Below are positions 26,446 to 34,944 of a stretch of 64,000 bases of DNA, piece after piece; positions within the stretch are counted from its first letter, which is position 1, and the number at the start of each line of letters is the position of its first letter. The DNA is from Hoeflea marina (lineage in GTDB: Bacteria; Pseudomonadota; Alphaproteobacteria; Rhizobiales; Rhizobiaceae). The stretch lies in assembly GCF_003182275.1 (NCBI RefSeq), contig NZ_QGTR01000004.1, forward strand, positions 239,811 through 303,810, read 5' to 3'. The notes beneath the pieces are model-generated. The model did no database searches. It was not told where the DNA came from and saw only the letters and a program-made list of their open reading frames with translations. The translations under genes were made by a program, and so were the position numbers.

Positions 26446-27555
26446 ATGGACGGCGCAGAAAACACCACCCGCGTGGAAAAACCCGAAGGCGAACTGCGCC
26501 GCGGCTGGACCACCGGCGCCTGCGCCACAGCCGCGACCAAGGCCGCGCTGACCGCATTGTTCACCGGCCGTTTCCCCGACCCGGTCAGCATCACCCTGCC
26601 GCGCGGCGAGACGCCGTCGTTTCCGCTGGCGCGCGAGGCACTGGGTGGCGGCCAGGCGATGGCTGCGATCGTCAAGGACGCCGGCGACGACCCCGACGTC
26701 ACCCACGGCGCCACGATCATGGTGAGCGTGCGGACGGGACCCTCGGGCAGCGGCATCATCTTCAAGGCCGGCGAAGGCGTCGGCACCGTGACGCTCAACG
26801 GCCTGCCGGTGGCCGTCGGCGAGGCGGCGATCAATCCGGTGCCGCGCGCCATGATGCGCGACGTGATCGAGAGCCTCTGCGCCGTCCATGGCCGCGCCGC
26901 CGACATCGCGGTGGAGATCTCGATCCCCGACGGCGAGGACATCGCCCGGCAGACCTGGAACCCGCGGCTCGGCATCCTCGGCGGCCTGTCCATCCTCGGC
27001 ACCACCGGCATCGTGCATCCGTTCTCCTGCTCGGCCTGGATCCACTCGATCCACCGCGGCATCGATGTCGCCCGCGCCGAGGGGCTGGCGCATGTGCTCG
27101 GCGCCACCGGCTCGACCTCGGAGAAAGCCGCGCAGGATTTTTACAGCCTGCCCGACATCGCATGTCTCGACATGGGCGACTTCGCCGGCGGCCTGCTCAA
27201 ATATCTTCGCGTCCATCCGGTACCGAGACTGACGATGGCCGGCGGCTTCGCCAAGCTGACCAAGCTCGCCCAGGGCGCGCTCGACCTGCATTCCGGCCGC
27301 AGCCAGGTCGACATGCGGTGGCTCGCCGACGAGGTGGCCAGGCTCACCTTGAATCAGTCTCTGAGCCAGCCGATTCTCGCCGCCAACACCGCGCTCGAAG
27401 TGTTTGAACTTGCACGGCAAAACGGCGTCGACATCGCGACGGTCGTGGCCCGGCAGGCGCGTCTTGTGGCACTCGACACGTTGCGCGGCGCTCACGTCGA
27501 GGTCGATGTCATCGTCACGGACCGCTCCGGGACCATCATCGCCCATGCCAGCTGA
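26446..27555 (+). CDS. cbiD: Cobalt-precorrin-5B C1-methyltransferase CbiD
   Basis: A 369-residue protein with the CbiD signature LRRGWTTGACATAATKAAL near the N-terminus and GGLSILGTTGIVHPFSCSAW in the middle. In the anaerobic pathway CbiD methylates C1. In the classical aerobic pathway that step and deacetylation are done by CobF, which is absent from this window. First of two genes with cobK; divergent from cobA. Its start follows AACACCGATTAGCG without a strong ribosome site. Confidence 0.92.
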   Translation: MDGAENTTRVEKPEGELRRGWTTGACATAATKAALTALFTGRFPDPVSITLPRGETPSFPLAREALGGGQAMAAIVKDAGDDPDVTHGATIMVSVRTGPSGSGIIFKAGEGVGTVTLNGLPVAVGEAAINPVPRAMMRDVIESLCAVHGRAADIAVEISIPDGEDIARQTWNPRLGILGGLSILGTTGIVHPFSCSAWIHSIHRGIDVARAEGLAHVLGATGSTSEKAAQDFYSLPDIACLDMGDFAGGLLKYLRVHPVPRLTMAGGFAKLTKLAQGALDLHSGRSQVDMRWLADEVARLTLNQSLSQPILAANTALEVFELARQNGVDIATVVARQARLVALDTLRGAHVEVDVIVTDRSGTIIAHAS

Positions 27556-28225
27556 CACCATCCTCATTCTCGGCGGCACCAGCGAGGCGGCAAGTCTGGC
27601 GGGAGAGATGGTGGCCGCCCTGCCCGGCGCCCGCATCGTCACCTCGCTGGCCGGGCGGACCAGGCAGCCGGTACCGGTTGCGGGCGAGGTGCGCAGCGGC
27701 GGCTTCGGTGGCGCGGCGGGCCTGGCGCAATGGATCCGCGACAACCGCGTCACAAGGCTGATCGACGCCACCCATCCCTTCGCCACGCAGATCAGCCGCA
27801 ACGCCGTCATCGCGTCGGAGATGACGGGTGTGCCGCTGGAGGTGCGCTCGCGGGAACCCTGGCCGAAGCGCCCGGGCGACCTCTGGACCGAAGTCGCCAC
27901 CCTGGGAGCCGCCCGTGATACCATTCCATCCGGCGCCCGCGTGCTGCTGGCGCTCGGCTCGCAGCACATCGAGGTCTTCGCAAGCCGCGCCGACGTGCAT
28001 TTCGTCATCCGCATGGTGGACGCTCCGGAGACGCCGCCCGCCCTGCCCGACCACTCCCTCGTTCTGGGGCGTCCGGGCGCGACCGTCGAGGCGGAATCGG
28101 CCCTGCTCCATGCACACGCCATCACCCACATCGTCTGCCGCAACTCCGGCGGCGCCGGCGCCTACGCCAAGATCGAGGCGGCGCGCCGCCTGGAACTGCC
28201 GGTGATCATGGTCGGACGCGACTGA
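27545..28225 (+). CDS. cobK: Precorrin-6A reductase
   Basis: A 226-residue NADPH-dependent reductase (CobK/CbiJ). ILILGGTSEA is the N-terminal signature, followed by IDATHPFATQISRNA, which carries conserved Asp-x-x-His-Pro-Phe, and HIVCRNSGGAGAYAKIEAA near the C-terminus. The ATG lies inside the cbiD end (11-base overlap), so translation is probably coupled. Together these two genes cover methylation/reduction around the precorrin-5 to -6 stage. Confidence 0.92.
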   Translation: MPADTILILGGTSEAASLAGEMVAALPGARIVTSLAGRTRQPVPVAGEVRSGGFGGAAGLAQWIRDNRVTRLIDATHPFATQISRNAVIASEMTGVPLEVRSREPWPKRPGDLWTEVATLGAARDTIPSGARVLLALGSQHIEVFASRADVHFVIRMVDAPETPPALPDHSLVLGRPGATVEAESALLHAHAITHIVCRNSGGAGAYAKIEAARRLELPVIMVGRD

Positions 28226-28294
28226 GCGGCTGCCTTGCCAAGCCGCTCAAGCTGGGCGAGCATCGCGCCGCCCTCGCCCCACCGGAGCCGCAGC

Positions 28295-28921
28295 ATGATT
28301 CTCATCGGCCAGTATGATTCCTCGTTCACCCGCCGCATCGCCATCGCGATGAAACTCTACGGCATCGCCTTCGAGCACCGGCCGTGGTCGGTGTTCTCGG
28401 ACGCAGACCGGCTGCGCAAGGTCAATCCGCTGGTGCGGGTGCCGACGCTGGTGCTCGACGATGGCGAGGTGCTGATCGACAGCCATTCGATCATCGATTT
28501 TCTCGACCGGCTGGCGCCCGCCGGCAAGGCGATGTTTCCGGCCGCGGAGCCGGAGCGCCACCGCGCCATGAAGGTGGCGGCGCTCGCCACCGGCGTCGCC
28601 GACAAGGCGGTGGCGCTGTTCTACGAGATCCACATGCATCAGCAGCCCTCGACCAGCCTGATGGCGCGGCTCACCATGCAGATCCACGGCGCGCTGGCCG
28701 CGCTGGAGAGCTCGCGAGCGGAGGCGGACGGCGATTACTGGTTTGGCGACGCCATCGGCCACGCCGACATCGCGGTCGCCTGCGCCTTCCGGCACCTGAC
28801 CGAGGCGCTGCCCGACGTGGTCGGCGCCGGCGAATACCCCGCCATCCGCGCCCACTGCGCGCGGCTGGAGGCGATGGACGTGTTCAAGGAAAACAGCCAG
28901 GCGTTCATTCCGCCGAAGTGA
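28295..28921 (+). CDS. Glutathione S-transferase family protein
   Basis: A 208-residue protein with a thioredoxin-like N-terminal domain (ILIGQYDSSFTRRIAIAMKL; then NPLVRVPTLVLDDGEVLIDS, with the cis-Pro before Thr, and SIIDFLD) and a helical C-terminal domain. The Ser-Phe-Thr in the first loop fits Ser-type bacterial GSTs. It is 69 bases after cobK on the same strand but has no known role in B12 synthesis, so it is probably a passenger. The start is set at MILIGQYD. Confidence 0.82.
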   Translation: MILIGQYDSSFTRRIAIAMKLYGIAFEHRPWSVFSDADRLRKVNPLVRVPTLVLDDGEVLIDSHSIIDFLDRLAPAGKAMFPAAEPERHRAMKVAALATGVADKAVALFYEIHMHQQPSTSLMARLTMQIHGALAALESSRAEADGDYWFGDAIGHADIAVACAFRHLTEALPDVVGAGEYPAIRAHCARLEAMDVFKENSQAFIPPK

Positions 28922-28944
28922 GGGGGCGCGGACACTGACTTGCG

Positions 28945-28960
28945 ATGAGTGTTTACTCAT
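28945..28960. promoter_or_regulatory. Perfect palindrome ahead of the higBA pair
   Basis: ATGAGT-GTTT-ACTCAT, 9 bases before the first codon of the degenerate toxin reading frame. Toxin-antitoxin operons of this type are repressed by the antitoxin binding a dyad in the promoter, so this is a candidate HigA operator. Binding is inference. Confidence 0.5.
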
Positions 28961-28969
28961 AATGCAGGA

Positions 28970-29352
28970 ATGGACCGGTTATCGCGCCCTCCACGGCCGC
29001 AGCTTTGGATTGGCTCAAGCAGAAAGGACTACGCTGCCTTTCCACCAAAAGTACAGGAAGGCTCGGCTTCGAGTTGTTTCTACCGCAGACAGGTCATCAC
29101 CCGCCCTCCGCCAAGGTGCTGAAGGGCGTGGGTGCCGGCGTCGTGGAACTGGTCGGCGATTTTGACGGCGACACGTTCCGGTCCGTCTACACCGTGAACT
29201 TCGAGACAGCGATCTACGTGCTTCACTGTTTCAAGAAAGAATCCAAACGCGGCCGTCAAACGCAAAAGACAGATCTCGATCTGACCCGACGCCGTGCCCA
29301 GGTGGCGGAAGCCGACTATAAGAGCCGTATCAAAGAGGATCCGAAGGGATGA
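28970..29352 (+). pseudogene. higB: HigB/RelE-like toxin, frameshifted
   Basis: The conserved toxin sequence is split over two frames. From ATG 28970 the first frame gives LWIGSSRKDYAAFPPKVQEG, the family N-terminal block. The second frame resumes at about 29062 with GFELFLPQTGHHPPSAKVLK, GVGAGVVELVGDFDGDTFRS and YVLHCFKKESKRG. Adding one base near 29062 (GGC-TTC-GGC in place of GGCTCGGC) would restore a continuous protein of about 127 residues. So a one-base deletion probably inactivates this gp49-type RNase toxin. The antitoxin gene is intact and overlaps its stop by 4 bases. Confidence 0.75.
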
Positions 29353-29687
29353 GCACTGATAACAACGAAGTTCACGCCGGCAATCCCAACATCTTTGCCG
29401 AGCTGGAGTTGCCCGACGCGGAAAGCCATTTCCTCAAGGCGCAGATCGTTGCGGAGCTGTATCGGCTCACGCAGGAAGCGAAGCTGACCCAGGCCCGGAC
29501 CGGCGCCCGCATGGGCATCAGCCAGCCGGAGGTTTCGCGCCTGTTCAAGGGCCATTTCCGCGAATACTCGGTGGAGCGGCTGATCGGCTTCCTGACCGCC
29601 TTTGACCAGGACGTTGAGATCGTAGCCACATCAAGAGCGAAGGATGGTGGCCCCGGCCAGATTACATTCAGGCCGGTCTCCGGCTGA
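29349..29687 (+). CDS. higA: HigA-like antitoxin, XRE/HTH family
   Basis: A 112-residue helix-turn-helix protein. The middle reads AELYRLTQEAKLTQARTGAR, MGISQPEVSRLFKG and YSVERLIGFLTAFDQDVEI, the form of XRE domain found in antitoxins next to gp49-family HigB toxins. It is second in the operon with a 4-base overlap. Because the toxin frame is broken, this antitoxin may now act alone as a repressor or a buffer against related toxins. It converges on cobM with a 21-base gap. Confidence 0.85.
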   Translation: MSTDNNEVHAGNPNIFAELELPDAESHFLKAQIVAELYRLTQEAKLTQARTGARMGISQPEVSRLFKGHFREYSVERLIGFLTAFDQDVEIVATSRAKDGGPGQITFRPVSG

Positions 29688-29708
29688 GGCGCCTCTGCGG
29701 GCTTCCCC

Positions 29709-30494
29709 TCAAACCTCCGCCTTGGCCTTCTTCTTTTTCCCGACATTCCTGAGCACGTGCGAATAGTCGGAATTGTAGAGATCGCTGTCGCGGAACTTGT
29801 TTTCGCCGAACACCTTGCCGACCATGATCAGCGCGGTACGGGTGATCTTGTTCTTGCGCACCTCCTCTTTCATGCCCTCGAGCGTGGTGCGGATGTAGAG
29901 CTCGTCCGGCCAGGTCGCGCGGTAGGCGATAACTACCGGGCAGTCAGCGCCGTAGAACGGCTCGAGCGCGCGGCGGACATAATCGAGATTGCGGATCGAC
30001 AGGTGGATGGCGAGCGTCGCCCGCGACTGGCCCAAAATTTCCAGCTGTTCGAATTCCGGCATCGACGAGGCCTTCATGCCGGTGCGGGTGATGATCACCG
30101 TCTGGGCGATTTCCGGCAGCGTCAGTTCGGTGGCGAGCTTCGCGGCCACGCCGGCGAAGGCCGGCACGCCGGGCACGACTTCGTAGTCGATGCCGAGTGC
30201 ATCGAGCCGGCGCATCTGCTCGGCCACGGCACCGTAGATCGAGGGATCGCCGGAATGCACCCGCGCCACGTCCTGGCCGAGCGCGTGCGCCTTTTCCATC
30301 TCGGCGATGATCTGTTCGAGATTGAGCGGCGCCGTGTCGAGCACCCGCGCGCCCTCGGGGGCGGCCTTCACCGTTTCCTCCGGCACCAGCGAACCGGCGA
30401 ACAGGCACACCGGGCAGCGCTGGATCAGCTTGAGCCCGCGCACGGTGATGAGGTCGGCCGCGCCCGGTCCGGCGCCGATGAAATAGACGGTCAT
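29709..30494 (-). CDS. cobM: Precorrin-4 C11-methyltransferase
   Basis: A 261-residue SAM-dependent tetrapyrrole methylase (CobM/CbiF). YFIGAGPGAADLITVRG at the start and HSGDPSIYGAVAEQM in the middle are signatures, with CPVCLFAGSLVP specific to the C11 enzymes. Basic C-terminal tail KKKKAKAEV. Last gene of the seven-gene minus-strand cob operon, with its ATG overlapping the cbiG-cobJ stop by 4 bases. It converges with higA. Confidence 0.93.
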   Translation of the reverse strand: MTVYFIGAGPGAADLITVRGLKLIQRCPVCLFAGSLVPEETVKAAPEGARVLDTAPLNLEQIIAEMEKAHALGQDVARVHSGDPSIYGAVAEQMRRLDALGIDYEVVPGVPAFAGVAAKLATELTLPEIAQTVIITRTGMKASSMPEFEQLEILGQSRATLAIHLSIRNLDYVRRALEPFYGADCPVVIAYRATWPDELYIRTTLEGMKEEVRKNKITRTALIMVGKVFGENKFRDSDLYNSDYSHVLRNVGKKKKAKAEV

Positions 30495-32353
30495 TCTGCT
30501 GCTCCTGCGATTGCCTGGCCTGACCCCTGGCGTGTCATGGCGCTGCCCTGTTTGCGGGCGTAGCCGCGCGGCGTGTAGACCCACTGGCGGCCGTCGCCGG
30601 TGCGCACGGTGGTGGTGTTGGACGAGCCGACGATGACGACGGTCAGCATGTCGACATCGTCGACATCGAGCGAGCCCAGCGGCACCACCCGGACGAGTTC
30701 GCCGGGGCGGCCGAGATTGGTGGCGAGAATCACCGGCGTGTCGGCGGGACGGTGCTCGAGCAGCCGGTCGCGGGCGTAAGCCAGCTGGGTGCGGCGCTTC
30801 ATCGACACCGGATTGTAGAAGGCGATGACGAAGTCGCCCTCGGCGGCCGCCTTCAGCCGCCGCTGAATGTCTTCCCAGGGGGTGAGCAGGTCGGAGAGCG
30901 AGATGGTGCAGAAATCGTGCCCCAGCGGCGCGCCGGCGCGGGCAGCGGCGCCCTGCAGCGCCGAGATGCCGGGCGAGCACTGGATCGCGATGCGCCTGGC
31001 GCCGTCGCTCAGGCCCTCCTCGCCCTCGGCCTTGTCGAGCAGTTCGAACACCAGCGTCGCCATGGCGTAGATGCCGGCGTCGCCCGAGCAGACCAGCGCC
31101 ACGTCACGCCCCTCGCCGGCAAGTTCCATGGCGTGGCGGACGCGCGCCTCTTCCTTGCCGAGGTCGAAATCGTGCCGTGTCTTGCCGCGGGCCAGCGGCC
31201 CGAGCAGGTCGAGATAGAGCGAGTAGCCGACGAGATCGGTGGAGGCGCGGACCAGATCGGAAACCTCCGGCGAGCGCCAGCCGTCCGAACCCGGGCCGAT
31301 GCCGACGACATAGAGCTTGCCGCGCCCACGACCCGGCAGGTGGGTCGGAGTGAAGGGCTGCGCGGCACACGCGATCGCGCAGGTGGCACGGCGGGTCTTG
31401 CGCTTGGCTTGGACCAGTGCGCCCGAGGCGCCGACAGCGGCGAGCGCGGCCCCCTCGGAGACGCCGTGGCAGCCGACCTCGGCGAAGACCACATCGGACG
31501 GATGGGCGAGCCGCGGCGTCTCTGCCTCGAGCGTCGCCGCATCGAAGAACCGCGCCGGGCAGCCGAGGCGCTCGGCGACCGCATGCACGGCGGCCTCGTC
31601 GGCCTTGACGTCGAGCGAGACGACGACGCCGACCGAGGCCGGAGACAGGCCAGCGGCCTTCAACGTTTCCATCGCCAGGTCCCAGGCCTCGTCGGCGTCG
31701 CAGCCGCGCTCGCAGCCGATGCCGAGCGCCAGTGTTTTCGGGTGATAGAGCAGACCATCTGCGGGTGCCGCGACATCGCGGTCGCTCGTCATCAGCACGA
31801 CTGCGCCCTCATCGGAAAGCGGCAATCGGGCCTGGCTGAGCCACGGCGCCTCGCCCTCGAGCCGGGCCGCAGCGCCGCCCACCAGATCGGCCATCGCCTG
31901 CTTTGCGGCCTGCGGGTTGGCGAGCGAAAATCCTTCCGGCGGGGCGTCGAGCGCGATGCCGAAGCGCACGTCGCCCGCCGTGGTCACCGCCGCCATGCCG
32001 CCGGTCAATCCGGCGATCTTGCGCGCCATGTCATTGGCGCCGTGGTGGCCGCCCAGGAGCGGCACGACCGCCGATCCATCTTCGGCGACGCTGATCACCG
32101 GCGGCTCGCCCGTCTTGTCGGAAAGGTGCGGCGCGATCAGCCGGATGACAGCCCCCGCCGCCATCAGCGCGACGATCGGCCGGCCCGCGGCAAACAGCTC
32201 CGCGAGATGGGCGCCGGTGTCCTCGAAGCGGACATCGGCCACGCCGACGCGGCGCGAGAGCCCGTGCACGGAACCGCCCAACGCGGCGGCGATGATGTCC
32301 GCCAACGGCCGGGCTTTGTCCGACAGGATGACAATGGCTGGTTGCTGGCTCAT
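30491..32353 (-). CDS. Fusion of CbiG (C-2 deacylation) with CobJ/CbiH (C17-methyltransferase)
   Basis: 620 residues in two parts. Residues 1-335 are CbiG-like: AAGAVIRLIAPHLSDKTGEP and PLLGGHHGANDMARKIA, ending in the CobE-like domain (ALGIGCERGCDADEAWDLA, FAEVGCHGVSEGAAL). Residues 345-620 are a precorrin-3B C17-methyltransferase: LYVVGIGPGSDGWRSPEV, CSGDAGIYAMATLVFE, and DFVIAFYNPVSMKRR. It thus combines ring-contraction-linked methylation with release of the extruded C2 unit. CbiG belongs to the anaerobic route; CobJ/CbiH is common to both. Overlaps both neighbours by 4 bases. Confidence 0.92.
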   Translation of the reverse strand: MSQQPAIVILSDKARPLADIIAAALGGSVHGLSRRVGVADVRFEDTGAHLAELFAAGRPIVALMAAGAVIRLIAPHLSDKTGEPPVISVAEDGSAVVPLLGGHHGANDMARKIAGLTGGMAAVTTAGDVRFGIALDAPPEGFSLANPQAAKQAMADLVGGAAARLEGEAPWLSQARLPLSDEGAVVLMTSDRDVAAPADGLLYHPKTLALGIGCERGCDADEAWDLAMETLKAAGLSPASVGVVVSLDVKADEAAVHAVAERLGCPARFFDAATLEAETPRLAHPSDVVFAEVGCHGVSEGAALAAVGASGALVQAKRKTRRATCAIACAAQPFTPTHLPGRGRGKLYVVGIGPGSDGWRSPEVSDLVRASTDLVGYSLYLDLLGPLARGKTRHDFDLGKEEARVRHAMELAGEGRDVALVCSGDAGIYAMATLVFELLDKAEGEEGLSDGARRIAIQCSPGISALQGAAARAGAPLGHDFCTISLSDLLTPWEDIQRRLKAAAEGDFVIAFYNPVSMKRRTQLAYARDRLLEHRPADTPVILATNLGRPGELVRVVPLGSLDVDDVDMLTVVIVGSSNTTTVRTGDGRQWVYTPRGYARKQGSAMTRQGSGQAIAGAAE

Positions 32354-33084
32354 AATTGGCTCCCCGGCGAAGGCAGGTTCGCAACCCAGTCCTCCCCGCC
32401 CTTGTAGATCAGGATCATCGAAAAATACGGCGCCGTGTCGTCGGGCACCTCGGAAAGCGGCATCAGCCGCTGGGCGGCAAGCGAGACGCGCTCCACATAA
32501 ACTGCATGAGGCGTCAGATTCAGATCTTCAATCAGCGTCCGCAAGCGCTTGAAATGCCGGCCGATCTTGATGATCGCCACAGCGCCGGCCGAGTTGATTC
32601 GGTTTGTCAGCTCGGCGTCGGACAAGGGGCCGGGCAGCACGCTGAGCACGTCGTTGCGCGCCGCCAGCGGGCGCCCGGCGGCCGACGCCGCCGCCATCAT
32701 CGAGGAGACGCCGGGCACGACGAGCGTCGGATATCGGTGCGCCAGCCGCTCATGCAGATACATGAAGGAGCCATAGAAGAACGGATCGCCCTCGCAGAGC
32801 ACGGCGACGTCGCGGCCGGCATCGAGATGGGCCGAGATCTCGTCCGCCGCCCGGTCATAGACATCCTGCGCCGGGAAGCGCTCGGTGCGCATCGGCACGA
32901 CGATCGCCACCTCGATCTGCCCGCCGGGCAGGTGGGGTGCCGCGATCTCGCGGGCGAAGCTCGGTCCGGTGTCGGGCGCCGGCCAGGCGATCACGGGGAC
33001 GGATTTCAGGATCCGCACCGCCTTCAGGGTCATGAGTTCGGGATCGCCGGGACCGAGCCCGAGGCCGTAGAGGGTGCCGGTCAT
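32350..33084 (-). CDS. cobI: Precorrin-2 C20-methyltransferase
   Basis: A 244-residue SAM-dependent methylase (CobI/CbiL). YGLGLGPGDPELMTLKAVR at the N-terminus and CEGDPFFYGSFMYLHERL are diagnostic. PGVSSMMAAASAAGRPL follows. The start at [11 protein letters not shown] is preferred over a frame 9 codons longer that would run into the cobL end. ATG/TGA overlaps of 4 bases on both sides indicate tight translational coupling. Confidence 0.93.
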   Translation of the reverse strand: MTGTLYGLGLGPGDPELMTLKAVRILKSVPVIAWPAPDTGPSFAREIAAPHLPGGQIEVAIVVPMRTERFPAQDVYDRAADEISAHLDAGRDVAVLCEGDPFFYGSFMYLHERLAHRYPTLVVPGVSSMMAAASAAGRPLAARNDVLSVLPGPLSDAELTNRINSAGAVAIIKIGRHFKRLRTLIEDLNLTPHAVYVERVSLAAQRLMPLSEVPDDTAPYFSMILIYKGGEDWVANLPSPGSQL

Positions 33085-34307
33085 GCCTCGTGTCCCTTGG
33101 TCACCGACCACAAGGTCACCGGCATCATCGGTTTCCAGCCGAGATAGCGGCCGACCGGTTCGGCGCGGCTGACCTGCATGCGGATCAACTCACCGCCGTG
33201 GCTGGCCTGCAGCGCGAACAGGCGCGCCTCGCTCTCCACCGTCACCGCATTGGCGACCAGCCGACCGCCGGCTTTCAGTGCGGCCCAGGCCGCCTCGAAC
33301 ACCCCCTCGCCGGTCAGTCCGCCGCCGATGAAAACCGCATCGGGCGCGGGAAGGCCGGCCAGCGCGTCGGGCGCATGGCCGGCGACGATCTCGAGACCGG
33401 GGGTGCCGAGCGTCCTGGCATTGTCGGCCATCATGTCGCGCCGCGACGCCGTGCCCTCGATGGCGATGGCGCGCGCGTTGCGCGCCGCCCGCATCCATTC
33501 GATGCCGATCGAGCCGCTGCCCGCGCCGATGTCCCAGAGCAGCGCGTCCGGGCACGGCGCCAGCCGCGAGAGCGTGGCGGCCCGGATCTCGCGCTTGGTC
33601 AGTTGACCGTCATGCAGGAAGGCCTCGTCGGGCAGGCCCGGCACCAGGGGATTGAGGGCCGCGCCGTGCTTCGCAATCATCTCGACGGCCAGCGTGTTGA
33701 AGGCGGCGAAGTCGGTTCTGCCGGCGACGATCTCGCTCGCCGTCATCCGCCGGATCCGCTCGGCCGCGCCGCCCATGTGCTCGAGCACGGTCATGATCGA
33801 GGGACCATAGCCGGCGGCAGCCAGGATTGCAGCCGCATCGCCGATGGTGCGTCCGGCTGATGTCAGCGCGACGATGCGGTTGCCCGGCTGCATGTGGGCT
33901 GCCAGCGTATGCACCGAGCGGCCGTGCAGCGAGATCTGCGCCACGTCCTGCAGCGCCCAGCCGAGCCGGCTTGCCGCCAGCGAGAACGCCGAGGGGTTGG
34001 GGATCACCCGCATTTCGGAGGCATCAAGATAGCGCCTGAGCGTGGCGCCGATGCCGAAATGCATCGGGTCGCCGGTGGCGAGAATGGTGACGGGCTTGCC
34101 GCGGCGGGCCAGCAGCAGTTCGATGGTCTCGCTGACGCCGAAGGTCCAGGCGATCACCTCGCGCTCGCCCGCATCGATGACGTCGAGAACGCGCTGCGGC
34201 GCAATCACGGTCGCGGCTTCGTCGAACAGGGCGCGCGCCTCCGCCGTCAGGCTGTCGAGACCGTTGTCGCCGATGCCGAGAATCGTCAGCCAGGAAGTGT
34301 CAGCCAT
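33081..34307 (-). CDS. cobL: Precorrin-6Y C5,15-methyltransferase (decarboxylating)
   Basis: A 408-residue bifunctional enzyme equal to a CbiE-CbiT fusion. The N-terminal half is a tetrapyrrole methylase ([28 protein letters not shown], and [17 protein letters not shown]). The C-terminal half is a Rossmann methyltransferase ([32 protein letters not shown]). It methylates C5 and C15 and removes the C12 acetate carboxyl. The start [13 protein letters not shown] overlaps cobH by 8 bases. Confidence 0.94.
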   Translation of the reverse strand: MADTSWLTILGIGDNGLDSLTAEARALFDEAATVIAPQRVLDVIDAGEREVIAWTFGVSETIELLLARRGKPVTILATGDPMHFGIGATLRRYLDASEMRVIPNPSAFSLAASRLGWALQDVAQISLHGRSVHTLAAHMQPGNRIVALTSAGRTIGDAAAILAAAGYGPSIMTVLEHMGGAAERIRRMTASEIVAGRTDFAAFNTLAVEMIAKHGAALNPLVPGLPDEAFLHDGQLTKREIRAATLSRLAPCPDALLWDIGAGSGSIGIEWMRAARNARAIAIEGTASRRDMMADNARTLGTPGLEIVAGHAPDALAGLPAPDAVFIGGGLTGEGVFEAAWAALKAGGRLVANAVTVESEARLFALQASHGGELIRMQVSRAEPVGRYLGWKPMMPVTLWSVTKGHEA

Positions 34308-34941
34308 GTCCTTCGAGCCCCGCCGCCAGCGCGTTGACCGCGGCCGAGGCCATGGCGCTGCCGCCGCGCCGTCCGCGCACGGCAAGATACGACACGCCGC
34401 GCGGATTGGCGATCAGTTCGTCCTTGGATTCGGCGGCGCCGACAAAACCGACCGGCAGGCCGAGAATGACCGCCGGCCTCGGGGCGCCGGCGTCGATGAG
34501 TTCCAGGAGCCGGAACAGGGCCGTCGGCGCGTTGCCGATGGCGATCACCGCGCCGGCCATGTGCTCGCTCCAGAGATCGACCTGGGCGGCCGACCGCGTC
34601 GTCGCCTTCGCCGTCGCCAGATCGGCCACGCGCGGATCACCGAGCAGGCAGATGACCGGATTGGCCTTCGGCATGAGCCGCGCGATCACCCCGTGACGCA
34701 CCATCTCGACATCGCAGATCACCGGCGCCCCCGCCATCAGCGCCGCCCGGCCGGCCTCGACCAGATCGGCGGAGGCGACGATGTCGCCTGCCAGGTCGGT
34801 CATGCCGCAGGCGTGGATGAGCCGGATGACGACATCGGCCAGCGGCGCCGAAAACCGGCCGAGATCCGCCTCGGCGCGAATGGTCGCGAAGGACTGCCGG
34901 TAGATTTCCGAGGGATCGCGGACATGGTCGGGGACGGCCAC
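34300..34941 (-). CDS. cobH: Precorrin-8X methylmutase
   Basis: A 213-residue enzyme that moves the C11 methyl to C12, giving hydrogenobyrinate (or the cobalt form). The catalytic His is in [27 protein letters not shown] and [19 protein letters not shown] are the other conserved blocks. Length is typical. Three bases separate it from cbiX upstream and it overlaps cobL downstream. Confidence 0.94.
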   Translation of the reverse strand: MAVPDHVRDPSEIYRQSFATIRAEADLGRFSAPLADVVIRLIHACGMTDLAGDIVASADLVEAGRAALMAGAPVICDVEMVRHGVIARLMPKANPVICLLGDPRVADLATAKATTRSAAQVDLWSEHMAGAVIAIGNAPTALFRLLELIDAGAPRPAVILGLPVGFVGAAESKDELIANPRGVSYLAVRGRRGGSAMASAAVNALAAGLEGHG

Positions 34942-34944
34942 GGC

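Noticed and set aside
25513-28143. Very long minus-strand frame extending cobA by almost 600 codons
   Set aside because: The upstream part lies opposite cbiD and cobK and has no recognisable sequence. It is an antisense shadow caused by high GC. Only the part from 26358 is cobA.
28295-28921. GST after cobK as a B12 synthesis gene
   Set aside because: No known step in corrin assembly needs a GST. Proximity alone is not enough, so it is recorded as a probable passenger.
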